Below, piece after piece: positions 9,299 to 17,510 of a DNA stretch of 64,000 nt. Within the stretch, counting starts at the first letter, position 1. The number at the start of each line of letters is the position of its first letter. The stretch is from Streptomyces kaniharaensis (lineage in GTDB: Bacteria > Actinomycetota > Actinomycetes > Streptomycetales > Streptomycetaceae): the NCBI RefSeq assembly GCF_009569385.1, contig NZ_WBOF01000002.1, positions 434,001 to 498,000 on the forward strand. Reading direction: 5' to 3'. The notes under the pieces were generated by a model, which was not told where the DNA came from, searched no databases, and saw nothing but the letters and a program-made list of their open reading frames with translations. Made by a program: the position numbers and the translations under genes.

Positions 9299-9908
9299 GA
9301 TCTGGACTCTCGTTCGAATTCCTCCCCTTGAGGCGACGTCGGGGAGGGATTTTGGTTACACGCCGACCGCCTCGGATGCCGGCCGACCGCTCAGGTGTCG
9401 AGCCGGCGGTCCCGGCGGGCGCAGCCATCGGCCTCGAGCGGCTCTCCGCGTCGGGCACGGGTCGACGGATTGAGCCTCACTCATGTCTCCTTGTGATGGG
9501 ACGTTGCCGGATGGGGTGTTGCGGGCGTGGTCGTCCCGCACGGGGTTCGGCGAGTCGGGCTCAGGTGGCGGGCGGGCCGGTGCGAGGACGGATTCTTCTC
9601 GGCCATGGCGGCTGCCTTCGGTTTCGGGAGGGTGGGAGCGCGCGAACGACCCCGGCGGCACGGCGGGGGACCGTGCCGCCGGGGAGCTTGAGCTGGTCAG
9701 GCCGTTCGCCGCCGGGCGGGGATCCGATGCTCGAAAGTGCTTGCGCGGGAAGGCGAGTTCGACGTGATGTGCTCACAGACGTTCAGGCTGGCCCGCGTAT
9801 GTGATCGAAACCGGGCTGGGAATATGACCGAACCGCAACAGCTCCCGCATTGTGATCATCAGGTAACAGTGTTCGGGCCGACCGGCGGCCTGCACCGATA
9901 CTGACCTC
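9299..9908. other. 610-bp divergent intergenic region
   Basis: Between the PBP and the response regulator, which are transcribed away from each other. It must hold both promoters. Apart from the strong hairpin at 9650-9684, no gene with credible composition or homology was seen. Confidence 0.5.
9650..9684. terminator. Strong GC hairpin in the PBP/response-regulator intergenic region
   Basis: Perfect 14-bp stem, CCCCGGCGGCACGG (9650-9663) and CCGTGCCGCCGGGG (9671-9684), 7-nt loop. Both flanking genes point away from it, so it does not end either of them. It may terminate a short transcript or be the relic of a lost gene. Confidence 0.5.
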
Positions 9909-10604
9909 ATGTCTCGTGTCCTACTGGTTGAAGACGACCCCGCTGTCCGCGAAGGCGCCAGGCTTGCACTACGCCGCCAAGGGCACGAAGTCGCCGCGGC
10001 CGAGACCGGGGAGGACGGGCTGGCCCAGCTTCGGTCGTTCCAGCCGGATGTCATGGTGCTCGATCTGATGCTGCCCGGAATCGGTGGCCTTGAGGTCTGC
10101 CGCCGCGTCCGCGCGGACAGCCAGCTCCCGATCATCATGATGACGGCCAGAGGCGACGACGTGGACATCGTGGTCGGACTGGAGACCGGGGCGGACGACT
10201 ACGTGGTCAAGCCCGTCCAAGCCCGCGTCCTGGATGCCAGGATCCGCGCCGTACTGCGCCGCGTCGAAGCCGGTCCGTCGCCCGAGGGCGCTGCTCCGGC
10301 AGCCGAGACGCACGGCGAACTGCGCATCGACCGAGCCGCACTCACCGTCACCTGCGGGGGAGCGGCGGTCCCGCTCGCCCCGTCCGAACTGCGGCTGCTG
10401 CTGACACTGTCCGCCGCCCCCGGCCAGGTGTTCAGCCGCCAGCAACTCCTGGAAGCCGTCTGGGAACACAGCTACCACGGTGACGCCCGGCTGGTGGACG
10501 CCTGCGTCAAACGACTTCGGACCAAGATGGGCGAGCCCCCGCGGCAGCCGCGCTACATCCAGACCGTCCGGGGCTTCGGCTACCGGTTCCACAGCCCCCG
10601 GTGA
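9909..10604 (+). CDS. OmpR-family response regulator
   Basis: 231 aa. Receiver domain 1-115 with acidic pair D9/D10, phospho-acceptor D52 (VLDLMLPG), switch residue T79 and K101 (VVKPVQA). Winged-helix DNA-binding domain about 135-230, ending in the usual YIQTVRGFGYRFH. The gene overlaps the downstream kinase by GTGA, giving a coupled two-component pair; a lipoprotein follows in the same operon. It resembles the CseB group in size and neighbours, but no sigma-E gene is present here, so no gene name is given. Confidence 0.93.
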   Translation: MSRVLLVEDDPAVREGARLALRRQGHEVAAAETGEDGLAQLRSFQPDVMVLDLMLPGIGGLEVCRRVRADSQLPIIMMTARGDDVDIVVGLETGADDYVVKPVQARVLDARIRAVLRRVEAGPSPEGAAPAAETHGELRIDRAALTVTCGGAAVPLAPSELRLLLTLSAAPGQVFSRQQLLEAVWEHSYHGDARLVDACVKRLRTKMGEPPRQPRYIQTVRGFGYRFHSPR

Positions 10605-12136
10605 CGGCCCCCTTGTCCCCACACACCTCCCCTCCGCGCCAACGGTTGCGGCATCGACTGCTGCCGGGCGGCCTGCGAATCAGACTGGTCGCGGCCTTCG
10701 CGCTGGTGGCCGCCCTCGCCGCGCTGTCCACGGGCGCTCTGACGTTCCGTGAGGCCCGCACTGGCATCCTCCAGCAGAGCCAGGACACCGTCATACGCCT
10801 CGTGCGGAACCGAATCGACACCCTCGCCTGGGGCCTCACCTTCCCGCCCACGCAGCAGGACCTGGCAGCCCTCGCGGCGAACGTCGCCGAGGCCGATCCC
10901 ACACGGCAATGGCGGGTCATGGCCACCTATCGCGGCTTGAATGCCACCTCCGCACCACAGGACCCGTTCACCGAACTGACGCCCGCCCTACGCACCGCCG
11001 CCACCACCCACACGCCGACCGTCTTCCAGCGCGTGACCGTCGCCGGCCGCTCCGACCTGGTCGTCGGCATGCCGATCACGTTCGCCTCGGCGGACCACAA
11101 GCGCGCGGCCACCGGCCTCACCGTCTTCGTAGTTGTACCTCAAACCGCCGAACAGGCCTACGTCCAGGCCCTCGTCTCAGCCGCAGAACGGGCCACCCTA
11201 CCGGCCTTGGTCCTGGCCGTGCTCCTCGCACTCCTCGCCGCCCGGGGCGTGCTGCGCCCGGTACGGGACCTGCGCCAGGCCACCCGGCGCATCGCCGAGG
11301 GACGACTCGACACCCGTCTGGCCGTCCAGGGCTCCGACGAACTCGCCGACCTGTCCCACACGTTCAACGAGACCGCCGCCGCCCTGGAGGAATCGGTCGC
11401 CGAACTGCGCCGCATGGAGACCAAGGCCCGCCGCTTCGCCGCGGATGTCTCCCACGAACTGCGCACCCCCCTGGCGGCCATGTCGGTCGTCACCGACATC
11501 CTCGACGAGGACGCCGCCGGGCTCGACCCCGACACCGCCGCCGCCGTCCGGCTGATCAGCCAGGAGACCGCCAACCTGGCCCGACTGGTGGAGGATCTCA
11601 TGGAGATCTCCCGCTTCGACGCCGGCGCCGCCGCCCTGCACCTGGACGACATCGACCTCGCCGAGTCCGTCCAGCGCACCCTCATCGCCCGGGGCTGGCA
11701 GAACCACGTGGACACCCGGCTACCCGAGCCCGCCGCGCTGCGCGGCCGGGTGGACCCCCGCCGCCTCGACGTGGTCGTCGCGAACCTGATCGCGAACGCG
11801 CTGCGGCACGGGGCACCGCCGGTACGGCTCTCCTTGCATGCGGACCCGCGGCCCGCCCGCGACGGCGCGCACGGAACTGAGAGGTGGGCGGTGATCGAGG
11901 TGCAGGACACCGGGCCCGGCATCCCCGAGAACGTCCTGCCGCACATCTTCGACCGCTTCTACAAGTCCGACACCGCCCGCACCCGCACGCAGGGCAGCGG
12001 CCTGGGCCTGGCTATCACCGCCGAGAACGTGCACCTCCACGGCGGCACCATCCGCGCGGCCAACCACCCCCACGGCGGCGCCCAGTTCATTGTCGAACTC
12101 CCCCTCCCCGAGCTCCGAGAGGAGGAGCGGTCATGA
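10601..12136 (+). CDS. Membrane sensor histidine kinase (HAMP, HisKA, HATPase)
   Basis: 511 aa from GTG 10601, overlapping the regulator stop. First membrane helix about 28-46, extracellular sensor about 47-197, second helix about 198-217, HAMP about 217-270. The phospho-accepting H285 sits in ADVSHELRTPLAAM. HATPase boxes: NLIANALRHG (N box), DTGPGIPENVLPHIFDRFYK (G1/F) and GSGLGLAI (G2). It phosphorylates the cognate regulator encoded just upstream. The sensor domain shows no recognised ligand fold. Stop codon overlaps the start of the lipoprotein gene (ATGA). Confidence 0.93.
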   Translation: MTAPLSPHTSPPRQRLRHRLLPGGLRIRLVAAFALVAALAALSTGALTFREARTGILQQSQDTVIRLVRNRIDTLAWGLTFPPTQQDLAALAANVAEADPTRQWRVMATYRGLNATSAPQDPFTELTPALRTAATTHTPTVFQRVTVAGRSDLVVGMPITFASADHKRAATGLTVFVVVPQTAEQAYVQALVSAAERATLPALVLAVLLALLAARGVLRPVRDLRQATRRIAEGRLDTRLAVQGSDELADLSHTFNETAAALEESVAELRRMETKARRFAADVSHELRTPLAAMSVVTDILDEDAAGLDPDTAAAVRLISQETANLARLVEDLMEISRFDAGAAALHLDDIDLAESVQRTLIARGWQNHVDTRLPEPAALRGRVDPRRLDVVVANLIANALRHGAPPVRLSLHADPRPARDGAHGTERWAVIEVQDTGPGIPENVLPHIFDRFYKSDTARTRTQGSGLGLAITAENVHLHGGTIRAANHPHGGAQFIVELPLPELREEERS

Positions 12137-12663
12137 GGCGCACGATGCTGCTCGCCGCCGCAGTCCTGCTGCTGTCCGGCTGCGGGATTCCCACGACCGG
12201 CGTGATCCAGTCCGGCGACCCGGCCACCGGGATCCAGCCCAGAGCGCTGATCTTCTTCGTCACCGACGGCCGTGTGGTCCCGGTAGTCCGTGAGCTCACC
12301 AACCCGGTCGATGTACGCACGGCCATTCAACTCCTGCTCGCGGGCCCAGACGTGCGGGACCGTCAGCTCGGCTTGACGACCGCGCTGACCCGCATCCCCG
12401 CCCCGACGATTAGCGCGAGCGGCGCCGAAGTGAGGCTACAGCTTGCTGCGGGCACCGGACCGTTGTCGCCGCTGGCCACCCGGCAACTGATCTGCACGGC
12501 CGCCGCGGCACGCCAGACCGAGGACCCGGACACCGCGACGACGGGGGTCACGGTCGTGGTGGCCGGACCCGACGGGCGGCTCACTCAGGGCAGCAGCCAG
12601 TGCTCCATCCCTCGGCCCGCCGCCTACTCGACCGAGACACCGGCGCACCCGCCAGGCGGGTAA
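12133..12663 (+). CDS. GerMN-like lipoprotein, third gene of the two-component operon
   Basis: 176 aa. Lipobox LLSGC with lipidated C17, then a single compact domain with LIFFVTDGRVVPVVRELT, PVDVRTAIQLLLAGPDVRD and GTGPLSPLATRQLICTAAA, reading like a GerMN (sporulation/germination) domain, as also seen in LpqB. It starts inside the kinase stop codon, so it is made together with the kinase and probably sits on the outer face of the membrane near the sensor, where it could modulate signalling, as LpqB does for MtrAB (family analogy, inference here). Confidence 0.78.
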   Translation: MRRTMLLAAAVLLLSGCGIPTTGVIQSGDPATGIQPRALIFFVTDGRVVPVVRELTNPVDVRTAIQLLLAGPDVRDRQLGLTTALTRIPAPTISASGAEVRLQLAAGTGPLSPLATRQLICTAAAARQTEDPDTATTGVTVVVAGPDGRLTQGSSQCSIPRPAAYSTETPAHPPGG

Positions 12664-12730
12664 CCCCTGCCAAGCTCGAACCGACCGCAGTCACGGCGAG
12701 ATTCCGTTCCCCAGCTCCAAGTCCGACCTG

Positions 12731-12850
12731 GCCGTTACTGACGTCGGCGCGTCAGGGTGATGTCGGGGTGTCGAGAGTCAGGTCGGTGCCGGCTATGAAG
12801 CCGTCGAGGGTGTCGGGCCGGTACTGCAGGCGTTTGGGGCGCCGTCCCCG
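12731..12850 (-). mobile_element. IS630-type element scar, right end (copy 1)
   Basis: Read on the minus strand, this stretch encodes the C-terminal tail RLQYRPDTLDGFIAGTDLTL and stops, then ends in a TGACGCGCCGACGTCA motif, matching the terminal sequence at 14055-14070. No upstream transposase portion remains. Bases 12751-12834 recur at 13971-14054 with 79 of 84 identical. Confidence 0.6.
12751..12834. repeat. 84-bp direct repeat, copy 1
   Basis: Matches 13971-14054 with five mismatches in the same orientation. The pair brackets the HxlR/AhpD-like gene pair. Confidence 0.9.
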
Positions 12851-12995
12851 TCTCGCAGGAGCCTGATTGACCCACCTGGCCCGTCTGCCCGGCCCGCGGG
12901 GCTTGCACCGGCGCTGCAGCCGGGGGCTCCGCTCCGGACCAGCCGTAGCCGGACGGCGCTTGGCCGGGATTCCCGGCCAAGATCAGGGATGGTCG

Positions 12996-13334
12996 TCAGT
13001 CCTCGGCCTTGGGCCGCCAGTCAGCGGCCCACGCGTCGAGCTGGGCGAGACGTTCGAGAAGGGTCCTGCCTTGTCCGGTGAGCAGGTAGCCTTCGCCGGC
13101 GTGCTCGACGAGGTCGGCCTGTCCAAGGTCACGAAGCCGGTCTGCCAGGACGCTTGAGGAGATGCCGTCGCATCGCTGCTGGAGCTGCCGGAACGTCGGC
13201 GTCGAGTCGTGCCGTAGCTCCCACAGGACTCGCAGCACCCAGCGCCGACCCAGGAGGTCGAGCAGCGCCATGATCGGGCGCCCCGTCTGTGAGCCGCGGA
13301 CCCGTCGGCCCGGGAGGGGTGTTGGTCGAGCCAT
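12996..13334 (-). CDS. HxlR-family transcriptional regulator
   Basis: 112 aa, a single winged-helix domain with GRPIMALLDLLGRRWVLRVL, FRQLQQRCDGISSSVLADRL and LRDLGQADLVEH, the standard HxlR pattern; near-full family length. It is divergent from the AhpD-like gene across a 52-bp gap that must hold both promoters, suggesting that it regulates that gene. HxlR proteins commonly sense electrophiles or redox signals. Both genes lie between IS630-type scars. Confidence 0.88.
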   Translation of the reverse strand: MARPTPLPGRRVRGSQTGRPIMALLDLLGRRWVLRVLWELRHDSTPTFRQLQQRCDGISSSVLADRLRDLGQADLVEHAGEGYLLTGQGRTLLERLAQLDAWAADWRPKAED

Positions 13335-13386
13335 TTGCTTCCCTCATTTGCTTCGCTTTCCGAAGCATCAATGTTAGCGTGCCGCC

Positions 13387-13950
13387 ATGCCTCTAAAACC
13401 GAAGCACTCGCGGATCGAACCTCTCTCTCCGCCGTACGACGAGGAAGCCGGCGCAGCCCTCGAGCTCCTCGGGCATTCGCCTATCCAGCTGTTCCGGGTG
13501 TGGGCGCGCCGGCCCGAGCTCGCCCGCGCCATCGCGGGCTGGGGAAGCTACTACTTTTCTCGGCGCTCTGCTCTCACTCTCCGTCAGCGCGAGCTGGTCA
13601 TCGACCGGACGACCGCGCTCTGTGGCGCCGACTACGAGTGGGCCGTGCACGTCGCGGGCTTCGCCGAGAAGGCGGGACTCGACGCCGCGCAGCTCGCGTC
13701 CCTCGCGGCCGGAAGGCCGGCGGACGGCTGCTGGGACGCAACTGACCGTGCGGTGCTTGAAGCCGTCGACGAGCTCCACGCGACCTTCGATCTCTCCGAC
13801 GACACCTGGGCGAACCTGGTCGCCGTCGCCGATGAAGACGCCGCGCTCGAGCTGGTCCTGATCTGCGGTTGGTACCACGCCGTCTCGTTCGCCGTCAGGG
13901 CGCTCCGTCTGCCTCTTGAGCCCGGCACCAAGCCAATCGCCGCGGTGTGA
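13387..13950 (+). CDS. Carboxymuconolactone-decarboxylase/AhpD-like protein
   Basis: 187 aa, all-helical. The core LRQRELVIDRTTALCGADYEWAVH matches the CMD/AhpD fold, but the redox CxxC of true AhpD is reduced to one cysteine (C80) with downstream H88, the form seen in many gamma-carboxymuconolactone-decarboxylase relatives. It is likely a small redox or decarboxylase enzyme in the cytoplasm under control of the divergent HxlR gene. Substrate not readable. Confidence 0.82.
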   Translation: MPLKPKHSRIEPLSPPYDEEAGAALELLGHSPIQLFRVWARRPELARAIAGWGSYYFSRRSALTLRQRELVIDRTTALCGADYEWAVHVAGFAEKAGLDAAQLASLAAGRPADGCWDATDRAVLEAVDELHATFDLSDDTWANLVAVADEDAALELVLICGWYHAVSFAVRALRLPLEPGTKPIAAV

Positions 13951-13970
13951 TCCGTTGCCGGCTTTCGCGC

Positions 13971-14054
13971 GTCAGGGCGGTGTTGGGGTGTCGAGGGTCA
14001 GGTCGGTGCCGGCTATGAAGCCGTCGAGGGTGTCGGGCCGGTACTGCAGCCGTT
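13971..14054. repeat. 84-bp direct repeat, copy 2 (IS630-type right end)
   Basis: Second copy of 12751-12834. On the minus strand it encodes the same transposase tail (RLQYRPDTLDGFIAGTDLTL). It abuts the left end of the next IS630 fragment. Confidence 0.85.
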
Positions 14055-14747
14055 ACTGACCTCGGCTCGTCAGGGTGAACCTTCTCGAAGTCCCTGATTG
14101 GTGCGGTGCGGTGGCTGTATCTGGTGGTGGGTGAGATATGCGGATGGGGGCGGGCTGACCGCCGCGGGACGGGTGCGCCGGGAGTCGGTGCGGATGCAGG
14201 CCGCCGAGCTGTTCGAGCAGAGAGTCAAGCCGCCGGAGGTCGCGCGCCGTCTGCGGGTGAGCCCGAAGTCGGCCTACCAGTGGCACCAGTTGTGGCAGGA
14301 GGGCGGGGCCCGGGCACTGGCCTCTCGCGGCCCGAGCGGATCGCGGTGCCGTCTGTCGTCGCGCTGCTTGGAGAAACTGGCCGCCTATCTGGAGGAGGGT
14401 CCGGCCGCGCACGGCTGGGTAGAGGACCAGGTCTGGACCGCGGCAAGGGTGGCCACGCTGATCGGCCGGAAGTTCCACGTCTCCTACAGCGTCTCGGGCG
14501 CCACGAGGCTGATGCACCGGCTCGGCTTCAGCCCACAGGTCCCCGCCCGCAGGGTGGCCGAGCGGGACGAGCAGGCCGTCAGCGTGTGGAAGGAGGCGAC
14601 CTGGGCGGAGGTAAAAGAGCGCGGGCGGCCTGCGGGGGCTACATCTGCTTCGAGGACGAAGCAGGCTTCACCCGCCGTCCGCCCAGAGGACGCACCTGGG
14701 GCTGGCGAGGCCGCACCCCGGTCGTGACGGTCAGCGGCCGCCGATCG
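14052..14747 (+). mobile_element. Truncated IS630-family insertion sequence, left part
   Basis: Starts with a terminal motif TTACTGACCTCGGCTCGTCA (14053-14072), similar to those near 12734 and 58768. It contains a transposase without its catalytic C-terminus and ends abruptly where it joins an SDR gene fragment at about 14747. Confidence 0.75.
14098..14747 (+). pseudogene. IS630-family transposase, frameshifted and 3'-truncated
   Basis: The first frame carries the helix-turn-helix domain (PPEVARRLRVSPKSAYQWHQ) and the spacer WTAARVATLIGRKFHVSYSV up to TWAEVKERGRPAG. A shift of -1 near 14615-14640 continues as GGYICFEDEAGFTRRPPRGR, the first catalytic Asp/Glu region of the DDE domain, up to TPVVTVSG. 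IS630 enzymes often need a programmed -1 frameshift, and an AAAAG run lies just before, so the shift may be natural. The remaining DDE domain is missing, so it is inactive. Confidence 0.78.
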
Positions 14748-15039
14748 GGACGCCGGCGTTGTGGACCACGACATCGATCCGTCCCTGCTCCGCCATCACG
14801 TGGTCGACGGCAGCGTCGACCGATTCCTGTTTCTGGACGTCCATCTCCACCGCGGTGATCCGCACGCCGCGGTCCTTCTCGACCTGGGCGAGCGCGGCGA
14901 CAGCCGGTGCGTTGCGGCCGGTGGTGGCGCGCATGCCGGCGTAGACAATGTGGCCGGCCTCGGCCAGGGCCCGTGCGGTGAGGTTCCCGAAGCCGCTGGA
15001 CGCGCCGGTGATCACCACGACCTTCGGTCGCGCACTCAC
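14731..15039 (-). pseudogene. SDR oxidoreductase, N-terminal half only
   Basis: 102 codons from GTG 15039: KVVVITGASSGFGNLTARAL (Rossmann TGxxxGxG), the NNAG-equivalent VVVHNAGVP, then loss of homology where the IS630 fragment begins. The catalytic Ser-Tyr-Lys segment is gone. Its start overlaps the stop of the upstream SDR gene (GTGA), so it was once the second gene of an SDR pair. Confidence 0.8.
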
Positions 15040-15803
15040 ACCATGCCGCCGTTGGCGCGCAGGATCTGGCCGTTGACCCAGTGCCCTTCCGGGCCGGTGA
15101 GGAACGCGACCACGTTGGCGATGTCCTCAGGGGTGCCCAGCCGCTCCAGCGGCGGGGTCTTGGCGAGCTGGTCGATCTGGTCGGGCGTTTTGCCGTCGAG
15201 GAACATGTCCGTGGCCGTGGGGCCGGGGGCGATGGTGTTCACGGTGATGTTCCGTCCGCGCAGCTCGCGGGCGAGGATCAGCGTGATCGACTCGACGGCG
15301 CCCTTGCTCGCCGCGTACGCGCCGTACCCGGGGAACTGGGTGCCGACAACGGAGGTCGAGAACCCCACGAAGGAGCCGCCCACACGCAGGCGCCGGGCCG
15401 CCTGCTGGGCGACGACGAAAGCGCCGCGAATGTTGGTGCGGTGCACGGCGTCGAGCACGGCGAGGTCGAGGTCGGCGATGGGCGACAGAGCGAGTCGACC
15501 GGCGCAGTTCACGACGACGTCCACGCCGCCGAACTCCTGCTCCGCCCGGTCGAACGCCGCGGCCACCGCGCTCTCGTCCGCCACGTCCGCCTGCACCCGG
15601 ATCGCCCGCCCGCCGGAAGCGGTGATCGCCGCCGCCGTCTCCTCGGCGGCAGCCGCGTCGTGGGCGTAGTTCACGACGACGGCCAGGCCGTCCTGGGCGA
15701 GCTTGCGGGCGACCGCCCGGCCAATGCCGCGTGATCCTCCGGTGACGACGGCAACCCGCGCGACGGGCGGTTCATGAGTTCGAGCTTGGTGGTTCGTGGT
15801 CAT
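15036..15803 (-). CDS. SDR-family oxidoreductase (FabG-like)
   Basis: 255 aa from ATG 15803. Cofactor motif VTGGSRGIGRAVA (about 21-33), VVNCAG (NNAG motif), catalytic Ser in FSTSVVG, and Y-x3-K in YGAYAASKGAVESI, followed by NTIAPGPTATDMF. Classical SDR length and motif set, so an active NAD(P)-dependent ketone/alcohol oxidoreductase. It is divergent from the XRE-type regulator across an intergenic palindrome, which suggests regulation by it. Confidence 0.92.
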   Translation of the reverse strand: MTTNHQARTHEPPVARVAVVTGGSRGIGRAVARKLAQDGLAVVVNYAHDAAAAEETAAAITASGGRAIRVQADVADESAVAAAFDRAEQEFGGVDVVVNCAGRLALSPIADLDLAVLDAVHRTNIRGAFVVAQQAARRLRVGGSFVGFSTSVVGTQFPGYGAYAASKGAVESITLILARELRGRNITVNTIAPGPTATDMFLDGKTPDQIDQLAKTPPLERLGTPEDIANVVAFLTGPEGHWVNGQILRANGGMV

Positions 15804-15836
15804 GTCCTCCACGGTGCACCGCTCCCACCCGCGCAA

Positions 15837-15857
15837 CCAGGGGATGCCATCCCCTGG
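15837..15857. promoter_or_regulatory. Perfect palindrome between SDR and XRE genes
   Basis: CCAGGGGAT (15837-15845), spacer GCC, ATCCCCTGG (15849-15857). It lies 34 bp from the SDR start and 25 bp from the regulator start, a good position for an operator of the divergent XRE/MmyB-like protein. Confidence 0.65.
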
Positions 15858-15881
15858 GCCAAGGTCCCGGCGAAGCGCAGA

Positions 15882-16751
15882 ATGGCGGTCATGAGTCCTG
15901 CGAAGTACACCGAGCTGGGAGCCTTCCTGCGTTCGCGACGTGAACGCATCCGCCCGGCCGACATCGGGCTCCCGACCGGGCTCCGGCGCCGGGTCCCCGG
16001 GCTGCGCCGCGAGGAGGTCGCCCAACTCGCCGGAGCATCGGTGGACTACTACAACGAGCTCGAGCGTGGAGCCGGGTCCCAGCCGTCCGAGCAGATGATC
16101 GCCGCGCTGGCCAGGGCCCTGCGCCTGACCGCCGACGAACGCGACTACCTCTTTCACCTGGCGGACCGTCCGGTGCCCGTACAGGGCGGAGCGGCCTCGC
16201 ACGTGCACCCCGGCATGCTCGACCTCCTCGACCGGCTGGCATCGACACCAGCACAAGTCATGACCGACTTGCACGTCACCCTCGTGCAGAACCCTGCCGC
16301 GGTGGCCCTGATCGGAGACCAGACCGGCTTCCGAGGGCCTCGGGCCAGCTTCGTCCACCGGTGGTTCACGGAACCCGACGCCCGACGTCTCTACCCCGAA
16401 GCCGATCACGAAGCCCAGTCCCGTTCCTTCGTCGCGGATCTACGGGCCGCTGCCGCGCGCAGGGACGCGAGGGACACCGAAGCCCCCTCGATGATCCAGT
16501 CGCTGCTCGGCACCTCCTCCGAGTTCGCCTCGCTGTGGGCCGACCACGACGTGGCGGTCCGGCGGAACGACCGCAAGCGCCTCAACCACCCCGTGCTCGG
16601 TCTGGTCGAGGTCAACTGCCTCAACCTGTTCAGCGAGGACGGTCGGCAGCGCCTGCTGTGGTTCACCCCAGCAACCGGTACGGACAGTTCCGGCCTGCTC
16701 GACCTCCTCGCGGTCATCGGCACGCAGGAAGTCGCCGAACCGACACCTTGA
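15882..16751 (+). CDS. XRE-family regulator with MmyB-like ligand-binding domain
   Basis: 289 aa from ATG 15882 (an ATG nine bases later is equally possible). Helix-turn-helix about 5-75 with GLRREEVAQLAGASVDYYNE and LERGAGSQPSEQMIAALARA. The C-terminal domain has VTLVQNPAAVALIGD, FVHRWFTEPDARRLYPE and LGLVEVNCLNLFSEDGRQ, the MmyB-like PAS-related fold thought to bind a fatty-acid-like ligand. Such proteins usually control a divergent SDR gene, as here. A very strong terminator follows. Confidence 0.9.
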   Translation: MAVMSPAKYTELGAFLRSRRERIRPADIGLPTGLRRRVPGLRREEVAQLAGASVDYYNELERGAGSQPSEQMIAALARALRLTADERDYLFHLADRPVPVQGGAASHVHPGMLDLLDRLASTPAQVMTDLHVTLVQNPAAVALIGDQTGFRGPRASFVHRWFTEPDARRLYPEADHEAQSRSFVADLRAAAARRDARDTEAPSMIQSLLGTSSEFASLWADHDVAVRRNDRKRLNHPVLGLVEVNCLNLFSEDGRQRLLWFTPATGTDSSGLLDLLAVIGTQEVAEPTP

Positions 16752-16789
16752 CGACGCAGCCGGCCCGAACGCAGGCGGCTCGTCTGACG

Positions 16790-16830
16790 CGGCCGGCCTC
16801 CCCGCATCCAGCATGCGGGGAGGCCGGCCG
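16790..16830 (+). terminator. Strong terminator after the XRE/MmyB gene
   Basis: Perfect 18-bp stem (16790-16807 with 16813-16830; arms CGGCCGGCCTCCCCGCAT and its complement) and a 5-nt loop, 38 bases after the stop. Confidence 0.85.
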
Positions 16831-16880
16831 TCTGGGGTTCACATCGCGCCGTGCAGGTCATTCGGCGCAGGTAACGTCCG

Positions 16881-17105
16881 TCACCACGGCACGACACCGT
16901 TGTCGTCGAACAGCCGGCCCGTGGGGCCGTCGTCGGGCAGCGCCGCCAAACGGATGGCGATCGCCGCACCCTGCTCAGGGGTCCGAGTGCCGCTGAACCT
17001 GTTGAGATTGGTCGCCACGTAGCCGGGGCAGGCTTTGTTGATCAGAATGTTGGTGCCGCTCAGCTCCTTGGCGTACTGGATGGTGACGGCGTTGAGGAAG
17101 GCCGG
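16881..17105 (-). pseudogene. SDR oxidoreductase, C-terminal fragment
   Basis: Reads FLNAVTIQYAKELSGTNILI, NKACPGYVATNLNRFSGTRT, PEQGAAIAIRLAAL and ends GRLFDDNGVVPW: the tail of an SDR after the catalytic Lys helix. Upstream sequence has no Rossmann start in frame. It is a different SDR subfamily from the two at 14.7-15.8 kb. Confidence 0.75.
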
Positions 17106-17207
17106 GCGAGGCGCGGCAGTGGTGTTCCTGGCCCACCAGCCGACGGCCCAGGGCGGTGAGAGCAGGGAACACACGTCGTCGGCCGCCTTTCTACGGAAGG
17201 CTGGGTC

Positions 17208-17425
17208 ATGGTTTCCGGGGTCTTCCGTGTGTCGCCTCTCGCTGGGGAGACGACCTTCTCGCTTCTTGACCGGGTCGCCGCCCGCTACGGCCTGGACGAC
17301 GGCGCTCTTCTGACGTACTGGCAGTGCCGCGGCCAGCGGCCGCGGCACGAAAGCGGTGCGGTGCGGGCCGACGCCGAGGTGCTGCTGGACGCGGCCGGGC
17401 AACGGGTGCTGGCCGGGACTGCAGC
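17208..17425 (+). pseudogene. TniQ-like N-terminal fragment
   Basis: ATG 17208 has GGAAGG upstream. The string VSGVFRVSPLAGETTFSLLD, RVAARYGLDDGALLTYW, then ADAEVLLDAAGQRVLAG resembles the N-terminus of TniQ-type proteins (transposon or phage accessory). After about 70 residues the sequence enters the GC-rich dispersed repeat and stops looking like protein. Either a truncated gene or a repeat insertion. Confidence 0.5.
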
Positions 17426-17427
17426 CA

Positions 17428-17490
17428 GGGCGCAGCAGCAGGGGCGGCGCGGGCAGTGGGGAGCAGCCGAGGCCGGCGGCCCGGCGCGGA
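17428..17490. repeat. Dispersed repeat, copy C (partial)
   Basis: Shares CGCAGCAGC, GGGGCGGC and GGGGAGCAGCCGAGGCC, in the same order, with 27243-27300. It overlaps the end of the TniQ-like fragment. Confidence 0.55.
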
Positions 17491-17510
17491 GCCGCGCGCA
17501 CACTGCTTGT

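Noticed and set aside
5702..9331. 1209-codon open frame on the plus strand
   Set aside because: It is antisense to the TIGR03943 gene, DUF318 permease and PBP, and has repetitive GC-driven composition with no domain; the three minus-strand genes have clear motifs.
7077..9458. 793-codon minus-strand frame overlapping the PBP
   Set aside because: Same strand but a different frame from the PBP; Arg/Pro/Gly-rich shadow without motifs.
9328..9804. 158-codon plus-strand frame in the PBP/regulator gap
   Set aside because: Arg/Gly-rich composition, no start signal, no homology; overlaps the hairpin at 9650-9684.
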